The notes under the pieces were generated by a model. That model made no database searches. It was not told the DNA's origin and worked only from the letters and a program-made list of their open reading frames with translations. From Gnetum montanum (lineage: Eukaryota > Streptophyta > Gnetopsida > Gnetales > Gnetaceae), in NCBI GenBank assembly GCA_015680685.1, contig MNCI01003445.1, positions 413,928 through 477,927 of the forward strand: a stretch of DNA of 64,000 bases, in the 5' to 3' direction. Below, one piece after another: positions 12,386 through 22,300 of the stretch; within the stretch, counting starts at the first letter, position 1, and every line of letters starts with the position of its first letter. The position numbers and the translations under genes are program-made.

Positions 12386-13673
12386 TGTATTGTCCGAATC
12401 GTCGGTCTCCGGCTAGAATGAAACGGAAACCAGGAGATCCTCGGGCAAGAACAGAAGACCCTACCTTCGCTTGAGGGCAAGCTGGAATTAATGAAGGCAG
12501 AGTACCTTGAATGGTCTGCACATGGATCAGACAAGGATTTCCCTGAACGTACACCGTTATACTGTACGCTAGGTTATACGTAAATGGCGTAACTAATGTC
12601 AAACGGAGCGTAAACGTATATGAATGTAAACAGTAAGCATACAATAATGAACGAAAAACTATAACAAATCTTAGCAAAAGAAATGTGGTGATATTATTGC
12701 AAAATGGAAAGTTACAATGCACCAGTCTAACGTAGTTGTGAATTTGACACAAGGCAGACAGAAGGCTCCGGTGGATGCAAGGGGATGATTGTTCGCTAGA
12801 TTCGACTGCAAGCATAGTGTAAAGGTTGTATGCTCAGCGTGCAGGATGGAAGTCCAGCATCTTGGATTAAGCGTTCTGGCTGTTCTCTTTTTGTGGATTG
12901 CCCCAAATTTTTGCTCTGATCTTTGAATTTTTTCCACCCCGAACTGATCAAAAATCGGGGTTTTTATACATGTTTAGACGTTAGACTCAGATCTGAGAGG
13001 GGATGATTGGCTGTGGGATGCTAGACTCTTAGGTTGGGTGACATGTGGCACATTGACCGAGTGCAAAAGAATGAAATTTTACAAATGTACAGTGTGCTGC
13101 ACACTAGTGTATATTGCTGCACGCCAGCGTATACTACTGTACGCCAGCGTGTACACGCTGGGCATGTGAACTCGGTGTACAGACTTGACTAAAACAAGAG
13201 AAGTTATTTTTACAAACTACTGCTACAGCAGGAAGCATTAAATTCGGCCCTCAGATTTGAATTTGGATGTCATGAGAATGTTGCCTACAAGTGTTTAGCT
13301 CGGTTGGACTTGATCTGACACAGTTTTGGAGAGCTTTGATTGGTATATGTTGTGCTACACACTGGGCATACACGCTGTACACACTGGGCATATACGTTGG
13401 GCGTACACACTGTAAACTTGCATGCTGGGCATATACGCTGGATACTTGCTGCATACTTAGTGAAAACTGGGTTTTTTGAGTTCAAAACCTGCCAGGTTTG
13501 ATGCCAGATGTCGCCGTAATCTTCTGTGGGTCTGGGGGAGCCATTTCTTATTGAGTTCGACTTTGCCTGAAGCTATCTGTGGGGCCCTCAAGCTTCAGTC
13601 ATGCTGGGGAGCATCATGAATTAGCTCAATTCTTGTTGTAGAAGTACTAAGCTCAGAATTTTGTGGTGTTTCA
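12386..13673 (-). repeat. Tat1 3' LTR
   Basis: Pairs with 28965-30333 across its whole length. In element sense it starts TGAAACACCAC and ends GGACAATACA. It contains a TATA-like TGTATAAAAAC on the minus strand (12959-12969) and a cluster of CACGCTGGGCGTATAC-type repeats (about 13.09-13.45 kb). The frame at 12381-12815 is a by-product of this LTR and has a twin in the other LTR. Confidence 0.93.
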
Positions 13674-13741
13674 TTGGCCCCTCTTTGTTGACGCTTGGAG
13701 GAATCGACCCGAGAAGCATCGACAAAGAAGTGCAAAACACC
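13665..13741 (-). other. Polypurine tract and hairpin at the 3' LTR edge of Tat1
   Basis: On the minus strand AACAAAGAGGGGCCAA lies directly before the LTR start TGAAACACC, the expected polypurine primer for plus-strand synthesis. The same interval can fold: GGTGTTT (13665-13671) pairs with AAACACC (13735-13741), and CTTTGTTGACGCTT pairs with AAGCATCGACAAAG with two mismatches that are wobble pairs on one strand. The outer arm is LTR and the inner arm is internal sequence. Tat2 has the same arrangement at 62455-62529. Confidence 0.7.
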
Positions 13742-14689
13742 ACAAGCAACATAGTAGTATTGTCCTTCGACACTTGACCAAATGTCATCGCACCATGTTC
13801 AGTAGTACATAGAATTGGGGAAATGAAGTTTGTGGCTGGATCAAGGAAATGGAAATTGTGGGAATTGGAAATTGATCAAGGGATTGTGCGAGGTGAAGGG
13901 GATGCTCTAGTGTGTGTACAGGTCATGTTGATCCTTGTCAATAGCCATTGTCTAGCAGACTTGGGACCAAGATATGAGGTGTACGTCCTTTGGCGGAACA
14001 AGACTCTTGTTTAGTGTTTAAAGGGAACCTGTTGGTAGAGAGCTAAAGCTATGCAACGAGATGTTACTTGAGCATTTGAGACATGAGTGCTTGTTTCCAA
14101 GATAACTACCTTCCTTCCTGGGGATTATATAGGAAGTGCCAAGGTTTTTTTTTTGGAGTAGAGCTTCGTTCTGATCTTGTGCGCATGCTCAAATGCCATG
14201 TTGTGGGTTGCAACTGCTTAAAAGTATTGCAGTGTGCAACAGTGTGCTCAATGTTTTACGCTGCACTGGGTGTACCAGGGGTGCAACTGAGTAGAGTGTG
14301 TTGAGGAATAGATGGGATATGCAACGGGAAATGTACTAATGAATGGCTTGATTAACCTTGTCATGTGTGTTGGGAACAATGTGGTACTTTGCTGCCGTAG
14401 CGAAGTGCATTCTCGTACGAACACGTCTAGGTTTCATCCTGCAAACACAACTTTAAGAAGACTAGAAAACCACGAGTGAGTGAGTGAGCTTAGAATTGAA
14501 CAACAACTGATGAAACAAAGGCACAAGATGAGAGTTCTAGCACTGCATATGAATGGCAGCAATGTTGTTAGGATCAACTGATGACAAGCGAGGTAGCGGC
14601 TCTGATGAAGTTTGAATGCAGCTACAGAGAGGCAGCGGCTCTAATGAAGTTTGAATGCGGCTACAGATCGAGAAGCTAGAGATCAAGTT
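13742..14689. other. Tat1 3' non-coding region
   Basis: Between the polypurine tract and the motif array there is no convincing gene on either strand. On the minus strand a good 3' splice site (GTGTTTGCAG then GATGAAACC) sits near 14434-14445. Similar sites occur in the matching region of three other elements here. The plus frames at 13823-14014 and 14083-14304 have no recognisable content. Confidence 0.4.
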
Positions 14690-15033
14690 GCCAGTTTATA
14701 GTCATAGCGGACTATCGTGGGTTAGTTTTATGTCATAACCCTTTGGACATTGCTAGTTTCACGTCGTAGCAGATGGTACATTGCTAGTTTATAGTCTTGG
14801 CAGACTGTGGAGAGGCAAACTAGTTTATAGTCTTAGCGGACTCTGGCGAATGAGACTGTGGCTGTTTATTATCATTGCGGACGTTCCGTGGTATCAGTTT
14901 ACCATCATGATGCCAGGACTAGATGTGGTATCAGTTTATCGTCATGATTCCAGGACGAGCTATGGTATCGGTTTACCGTCATGATTCCAGGACGAGCTGT
15001 GGTATTAGTTTACCATCATGATTCCAAGACAAG
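14690..15033. repeat. AGTTTA-motif array after the Tat1 pol stop
   Basis: About eight loose repeats. The left half has units like TAGTTTATAGTCTTAGCGGAC. The right half has four units of about 37-39 bp with CAGTTTACCATCATGATTCCAGGA (shown here as a loose consensus of neighbouring copies). The array ends about 18 bases from the pol stop codon at 15051-15053. Related arrays are at 18601-18688, 24098-24250 and 63533-64000. Confidence 0.75.
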
Positions 15034-15050
15034 TGCATACCTGAGTTCAT

Positions 15051-16200
15051 TCAAACATAGAACAGTTTCAAGTACAAATGGTTGGTCAGATGCACCAGTT
15101 CATTCCATTCCATGTTGGCTAGTTTAAATGCTTCGTTGTCATATGCTTTAGTGACCAAGTAGGGCCCTTCCCAGTTGGCTAAGAATTTATTCGTGTGTTC
15201 CTGAACATCTTTGAGTACAAGGTTGCCTTCCTTGATAGGACGCTTATGAACATCGTGTCAATGGCATTGTCGTTGTTGCTTTTGGTACCACTCAATTTGA
15301 TCGAACGCACGTGTGCGTTCCTCTTCTATCGAGTCCAAGTCAACAATGCGTAAGTTATTATTTTTCCCTTCGTCGAGGAGTCTGGAAAGTGTGATCCTTA
15401 AAGACGGTACCTGCAATTCCAAGGGTAAAACAGCTTCTGAACCATAAACAAGACTATATGGCGTTTTACCTGTAGAGGTCCGGTGCGTAGTGCAATAAGC
15501 CCATAGTGCATATACTAGCTGTTCATGACATCTTTTCTTGCTTTGAGTAAGCATCCTTTTGAGCACTATGATGAGGATTTTATTTGTAGCTTTAGCTTGT
15601 CCACTGCTCTGAGGGTAGTATGGAGATGAAAATGAATGTTTGATCCCTAGGCTTTTAGGAAAAGTTCTAGTTTCGGCATTGCTGAACTATGGCCCGTTAT
15701 CAGTGATGATGGTCATTGGAATGCCAAAACGGGTCACAATGTTTTCTAGAATGAAGTTGCATATGTGTTTGGATGTGGTCTTTCTAAGGGAAATAGCTTC
15801 TACCCACTTCATGAAATACTCTGTTGCAGTTATGATGAAGCTATGTCTTGCAGAAGATGAGGGTGTTATTGGCCCAATAAGGTCTAACCCCCACTTCTAG
15901 AAGGGCCAGGTGATTTGTGTATGCAACTCATTTGGTGGAACATGTATCAGATTGCTATGTTTTTGATAGATACTGCATGTTTTGTCCTTGGAGAAACAGT
16001 CATACTCCATGTGTGGCCAATAGTAGCCCAGATGTCTTATTTTTGTCGCCATTGCTTTAGGCGCTATATGTCCTCTGCATAGTCCATCATGTACTTGCTC
16101 GATAATGGTTTGGCCATCAGTGCTACTAACGCATGTTAATAGTATGCCTTTGTAGGATCGACGACACAACGTGTCTCCTACCAGTGCATATTGTCAAGAA
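15051..16200 (-). pseudogene. Tat1 integrase, decayed
   Basis: Minus frames give a nearly continuous integrase. The zinc-binding part is at about 16110-15950 (HDGLCRGH, then KTCSIYQKH), in which the second zinc cysteine is now tyrosine. The core is at about 15900-15430 with the first Asp (WGLDLIGP), the second Asp (ITDNGPQF), and GQAKATNK where the catalytic Glu of GQAEATNK is Lys (codon 15591-15593). ALWAYCTTHRTSTGKTPY follows, then a C-terminal GPY-type box (NWEGPYLV near 15.17 kb). The stop is at 15051-15053. A TAG replaces a Gln just before the core. The protein would insert the cDNA into chromosomes; with the catalytic Glu gone this copy is dead. No chromodomain follows. Confidence 0.88.
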
Positions 16201-16730
16201 CATTTTTGTACTGCGTCCTTTTGAGCATTCATTAGGTGTTGCGGTGTTTCACCGCGTAGAAGATACTCTTTTATGTCATCATACCATTCTACCGCGTGTG
16301 TTGTACTAACGGATGTAATCGATAATTCATCGGGAGTATCAGTTATGGGTTTAGCACAACTGATTATGGAGCTAGGCAACATGTGGAACATGCTTGGCGA
16401 TATGTTTAGAGCTAGCATGGCAAGTGCATCTGCAATGGTGTTATCATTTCTGGAAACATGTTGCACATCTATACTTTTGAAGCACTTCAGTAAGTGCTTG
16501 GCCAAATCACAGTATGGTTGTAAATGTTGCACTTTACATGTATAAACGTCTATGACTTGGTTTAAAACTAACACTGCCGTAAGGCCCCTAAGGAGACCCT
16601 CATACTCTGCTATGTTGTTGGTACAGTGAAAGTTGAAGCGGTAAGCAAATGGTTGGATCTCCCCAGAGGGATAGGTGATGACGACGATGACACTTCCCCC
16701 TCAAGAGGTGGATGCTTCATCAAAGTGCAA
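16201..16730 (-). pseudogene. Tat1 second (archaeal-type) RNase H, decayed
   Basis: After the usual RNase H and a short connection, the minus frame reads HFDEAS with the first catalytic Asp, then G-G-S-V-I-V, a PSGEIQPFAYRF strand and CTNNIAEYEGLLRGL, the classic N-N-x-A-E-Y-x-A helix carrying the catalytic Glu. DNTIADALA near 16440 fits the last Asp region. This second RNase H is the hallmark of the Tat lineage. One TAG stop interrupts it after EASTS. It presumably helps remove the RNA strand during reverse transcription. Confidence 0.82.
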
Positions 16731-17300
16731 AATGGCTTCGTAATCATCGGGAACTATGTCTATCACGGTCACGTTTTCATCTGGAAACTCTGGCTCTATT
16801 ATTGCTTGATCATGTGTTGGTGATGTAGTCAGTTGGTTAGCTATGGCTTGACCCTTGATTGATGACTGTGATATGTAATGTAGGTTGAATTCAGCTATCA
16901 TGGCTTTCCAACGTGCTATTCTACTTGACTCATAAATGTTACCGGTGATGGCTCTAAGCACATTATCTTTGCAGATTATGTTGACTTGGTTATGAAAGAA
17001 GTAATGTCGCCATTTCTTTAGGGAAAAGGCAAGGGCTAAACATGACCTCTTCACCTCGTTGTACTTCTTTTCGTGGGCCACTAATGCGTGGCTTAAATAG
17101 TACATAGGGGCTTCGGTTCCATCTTCTCATTTCTGACAAAGCATAGATACGATCGATGAATTTGACGTGGCAAGGTAGATATAGAAGGGTTTATTGTTCT
17201 ATGGAGGGTACACTGTCGGTAGTTGAACAAGTGCCGTTTTAATGTTATCAAATGTTTCCTGGCATTGTGGAGTCCATCCAAAGTGGACATTCTTTCGTAG
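16731..17300 (-). pseudogene. Tat1 reverse transcriptase connection and RNase H, decayed
   Basis: The minus frame continues the polymerase after a frameshift near 17.37 kb: MSTLDGLHNA and RHLFNYRQ in one frame, with FGWTPQCQETFDNIK overlapping in another, the usual C-x-x-x-F-x-x-I-K region. PMYYLSHAL, then KKYNEVKRSCLALAFSLKKW and GNIYESSRIARW mark the gypsy RNase H (the Y-S-x-x-L and RIARW words). Several frame changes and stops. It degrades RNA in the RNA-DNA hybrid. Confidence 0.8.
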
Positions 17301-18497
17301 CAAATGGTTCATAGGTTTCAACTTGTCCATTAGTTTTTCTATGAAACGCCTGATGAACTATAATCTACCTTACAGACCCCAAAGTTTTGTAAGGTTGCTT
17401 GATGGTTTTAGATTGATGACAGCTTTAACCTTATTTGGATCTACTCGTATTCCTACTTCTGACACTACAAAATCTAGCATCTTGCCCGTTTTTACCTTGA
17501 AGACACATTTCTTTGGGTTGAGCCTAAGTTCATATTTTAAGCAACATTTTAGGACCAAATCTAAGTCTTGGATGTGTTGCTCTGGTGTTTTTGATTTAAT
17601 TGCAATGTCGTCCACATAATCATTGAGTGAATGAAGTATGTAATCGCTAAAAATAAATGTCATTGCCCTTTGATACGTGGCCCCAGCGTTCTTGAGACTG
17701 AATGGCATCATCGTGTAACAAAAAGTTCCCCATGGTGTCATAAAGGTAGTCCTGAGCTGATGTTCCGAGTTAATGCGTATCTGGTTATATCCTAAAAAGC
17801 CATCCATGAAAGATAACAAGGCATGTCTAGTGGTCAAATCAACTAGTTGATCAATGCTAGGCAAGGGGAAATCATCTTTTATGGTCGAAATGTTGAGGTC
17901 CTGGAGGTCGATGCAGAGGCGAATGCTTCCGTTCTTCTTTGGGACAATGACCATGTTGGATACCCAGTCAGCATAGTCAACAACCCATATGAACCTAGCT
18001 TGATAAAGTTTGGTGATCTCATTGCGAACTGCCAATGCTACCTCAGGCTTAACCTTTCGTGCTTTTTGTTTCACTGGCCTTAATTTTGGATTGAGTATAA
18101 TATTGTGCTGTACGATTTGAGGATCCAACCCAGGCATGTCAGTGTAAGACCAAGTGAATGCTTTTATGTTGTCTCAAAGCATGTGTTCTATACTTTTGGC
18201 AAGTTGAGGTGGCAATAATGTGCTCAATTTTAATATCTTAACTTCACTGTTAGGCATGGTTACGGGGGTTTCAGTTAAAGGATCTTCAGTGATGTTATCA
18301 GCTTCTATTTCCAGGGATTTTGTCATACCTTCATAGCTATCTAATGTTTGTTGCATTGAGGCTACGAATATATCGTCTGTTGATGGACCTAAGTTGATGG
18401 AATTTATGTTGATTTCTCTTGTGATCTTTCTGTACGGTCCATCGATGGTCAATGGTGTGAATAGATGCTGGTAATTCATCAGGCTTGCTCTTGCCAA
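17301..18497 (-). pseudogene. Tat1 reverse transcriptase, decayed
   Basis: The best-preserved domain of Tat1. It reads VPKKNGSIRLCIDLQDLN, FPLPSIDQLVD, FMDGFLGYNQI, MPFSLKNAGATYQRAM, then the active-site box NDYVDDIAIKSK at about 17610 with both Asp kept, and LRLNPKKCVF. An open stretch from 18137 to 17370 is preceded by a linker frame (18497-18174, acidic, MARASLMNYQHLF start). No start codon decision is possible, since in the Ogre-like elements known from other plants pol is joined to gag-protease by splicing. The gap to the protease is 5.8 kb here. Confidence 0.9.
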
Positions 18498-18600
18498 TAA
18501 ATAGAGGACATAGTGAGCTAGTAGGGGTTGTTACACATTTCTAGGCAACGTAAACTATGTGTACATATGCGATGGTAGTTTACCATCGTACCTAGATGCA

Positions 18601-18688
18601 TGGCAGTTTAAGGCCTTACCAGGCCGAATGTGGCAGTTTAAGGCCTTACCAGGCCGAATGTGGTAGTTTAAGGCCTTACCGGGCCATT
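18601..18688. repeat. Three tandem 30-bp AGTTTAAGGCC units
   Basis: The units at 18601-18630 and 18631-18660 are identical. A third (18661-18688) is truncated and slightly diverged. Each holds CAGTTTAAGGCCTTACCAGG with GGCC half-sites. The array lies just upstream of the sense reverse transcriptase frame and just upstream of the antisense gene. Confidence 0.85.
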
Positions 18689-19344
18689 TAACCATTTCTT
18701 GATGATGTCTAGTTGATGTATGATTTGTACTAAGGAGTTTGCGCCAAAATGTTCAGTGTGGGCAACCAGAATTGCTTTGCAAGGGAATATGGTATGTGGT
18801 AGTGTTCATTATCTCGTTATTTTTGTTTTGCATTTGCCTGTACTTTGTACTTTGATTAACTTTGATTAAATTGAATAAAATATTCAAGGCGACGACGGTG
18901 GCGGTGGGGTCAATGTGGCAGTATATATATAATGCAAGGTGTGAGCATGAACCTGTTAGTCAACAACACAATGTGAACCTGAGCCCAATCGTAGCGTGAA
19001 CGTAAACCCAAGTCATAGTGTGAGCATAAACCCAAGTAGCAGCGTGAACATACACCCAAGTCACAGCATGAACGTACATTTTAGATGACAGTTTCAGTGT
19101 GAATGTGGACTTTAGGCAATAGTTTCAGCGTGAACCTCGGAACCACGGCGTCGACGTGAAGGCACAGTCATCTTCGGCGTGTAGGGTTCGGCGCAACGTA
19201 CAAGATAAGACCCGAGCGTATAGGGTTAAAACCCCAGCATGCAGAGACTACCATGGCATATAGGGTTAAAACCCCAATGTGCAAGGTTTAGCTCGGCGTA
19301 TAGGGCCAAACCCCAGCGTGCAGGGTTCAGCTCGGCGTGAAGCG

Positions 19345-22300
19345 ATGGGTAAGGGAAAGGAAGTAGAAGGCCAGGGGAGGAAGGAGCCCAGCTTGACCTT
19401 CGTGGAGGAAAGTGAGGCCATGCTTTAGTGTTTGCCTAGGCCTAGGATTTCATCGTGGCCTAGATTGGTGGGCAGGTAGGCTCTAATCTTGCCTCGGTTA
19501 ATTACTTTCTTTCGTATTTGCTATCTGGGCGTACGAGATTTGCGCGAGGTCTCTGGTTGTATGTTTCGGCGTACGAGGGTGACACTGAGGGTAAATGATT
19601 TTTGTAGCATGTAGGGTCTGCACGCTGAGCATAAATGATTTTCATAGCGTGCAGGGTCTGCACGTTGAGCGTAAATGGTTTTTCCAACGTGAAGGGTCTA
19701 CACGCTGAGCGTAAATGGTTTTTGCAGCGTGTAGGGTCTGCACGTTGAGTGTAAATGATTTTTCCAGCGTGAAGGGTCTACACGCTAAGCGTAAATGATT
19801 TTTCCAGCATGCAGGGTCTACACGCTAAGTGTAAATGGTTTTTCCAGTGTGTATGGTCTGCACGCTGAGCGTAAATGATTTTTCCAGCGTGCAGGGTTTG
19901 CACGCTGAGCGTAAACAGTTTGCAACTTTTTTGAAGTATTGGCTCCAAATGTGGAACTTCATTTCATTATTTCATTTTCATGTATAACTAATTTACCATG
20001 GCATTCTGGGTATTTGCAGGGATCTTAAGCCTTTCCTCTTAGTGGTTGAGCTGGTTGGGGTTCTGGCGTGGATTGGGCCCATTGATTCTGACGAACCTGC
20101 CCCTGATATGACCATTGATAACAATGGGGTATGGTTCAAGGAAGGGGCCTATGAGTTCCTTGCCTTCATTTTAGATGGATTTAGAGTAGTAATATGGTCC
20201 CATCTAAGTGAACAATTAGCTTGAGACAATGTTGCCAGGATCTTCAAGCGGCGTTATGGCTTTCATGGTGGACATTGACGAGGGACCGCTTGCGATTGGG
20301 GACGATCCCTCTGGAGGGCCCAGATCTACCCGTCCGTTATCGTGTGTATGGGACTTATTGCCACATGGCCCTTACTATCTCAATAGCACCTTATATTTGG
20401 CTGCTCGTGTGCATACATTATTTCAGAACCCTCCGGGCACGGTGTACAGGGTGGAGAGGGTAAGGTTGTTTAATTTGTCATTTCTATTCTGTTGTTTGGT
20501 GTTTGCTCCTGTTCTGATGACTGTTCATTTGCAGGCCCCAAGTTGACAAAGATGGAATATGCGTAGGTGATGATGGACTTGCACTGGCTCACACCACTTT
20601 AGAAACCTTCATGGCGGATCCCACTCTCTGTGGAGCTGTATTAGCTCAGACTAGGGGTGACATCGTTCATTTTCATAAGCGGTATTCTAGGGCGTTTGCG
20701 CAATGCGCGGCTCGGGGGTGGCTGCATGGGGATTGGTCACGTAATGGACCAGTTTTCCCCCGTGATACTGATTTGGGTCCTAGCAATGTGAATGCCACGA
20801 CTGAAGGTAAGTGATGATATTTCTCTGACGCCTTAGTTCTTTTGTTCGGCTGCAATGTTGGTTATACTGATACTATGGTATTGCATTGTGCTTATAGTTA
20901 ACGTCCCCCCTCGTGGAGACCCTATTACGATAGGGTAGACTGAGAGCACCCTATCCATGAAATTTGGAAAAGTTAGCAAGGCGCAGTGATGGTTACGTAC
21001 TAGTGCCCCACCGCCTGTCGTCCGTTGTTTGAATGATGCCGGCCTCATGGAGCTATTTACAACCCCAAGCCCTGATGTCTCTGTAACTGAAATGATTGGA
21101 ATTGTTGATTTGTTTGACAACTGTGTCACTTACTATAGCACCCATATCAAGGGTGTCAAAATAGTTTTTCATCTGTCAATCGAGTTCTTTTTAGACCTCT
21201 TCAGTGTCCCAGTAGATGGTGTGAACGTGGTTTTGAACAGGGCGCAAAAGGAGCTCCATGTGGTGTGTGAGCTATAAGATTGGTTAGGCGTTCTCAAGGG
21301 CTCTAAGGGGTTCCCAATGCAGGGAACATCCAAGGTGGCAGAAGTCAATGAACTGTATCCCTTGTTTAGGGCACGGGTGTTTCCTAAATCCCTGTCTCAA
21401 GTGAAGAGTCTTGGGGTGGAAGCGTGTGCATCATGCAGACCATTTTAGAGATCGAGATGTGTTATAATTGGGCTGAATTTTTGCTGTCAGGTTTCCATGG
21501 GGAGATAGTGCGGTTGCGTTCAAATGTTGAGGTGCAATCCCATTTTACTTTCGCGTTCTTCGTTGGTTATCTATGCTGCCTGGCCGAATTTCTGGTGGTT
21601 CGTGTAGGTAACAAATATGTTTTGCGGGATCGTACTCAATTATCTCACCCATGGATTAGCCATTTATTCAAGGTAGCTGAGTCTCAAGATGCACCTGAGG
21701 GGATCAATGAATCAGTTTCCATCACAACAGAGGGGTCATCTGGTGGTTCAATCCATACACGTGACAGCGTGGGGTTGGAACCAGACAATGTGCCCTACAT
21801 CGCTAGGAGGGCTGATTGGGTGATCAAGGAGACCATCAGGAAAGCCAAATCGAAGGTTTAGAAGCGCAAACACCCTAGAGAGGTGGCCCCAATTGTAGAA
21901 GAGCCAAGGGTGAAGCGTATACGATTTAAAATGCCTGCGTGAGGTAAGTAAGCTTGATGCACTTGTTTTATTGCGATCATCGTTATTTTTGTCTTATTCA
22001 TTTTTCATTTATTTGACCGTTTACATGAAACTAATGTTGGATCTATGAATGTCTTCAGAATTGACTTCGGAAGTGAGAAGATGGAAGCTAGAAACGATTA
22101 TCAAGGAGGAGGAAGTCCCAACGGATTTAGTTGAGGAGGAAGAGGTTGGCAAAGATCAGGTGGAAGTGACCAAAGAACTGGCGCAAGACACCACAGAGAC
22201 AGAACTGGTCGATGATCGAGATGGTGTTGATGAAATGTTTGATGGCTTCCTCAGGGGAAGATTGGACCTCAGCGACCCTCCGAACTGGGAATGAAATAGA

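Noticed and set aside
12381-12815. 144-codon minus ORF as a gene
   Set aside because: It lies inside the 3' LTR of Tat1 and a near-identical frame lies in the 5' LTR (28979-29395); a chance frame over U5/R sequence.
15640-15900. Plus-strand ORF opposite the integrase
   Set aside because: It is the reverse reading of the integrase core, whose motifs are clear on the minus strand.
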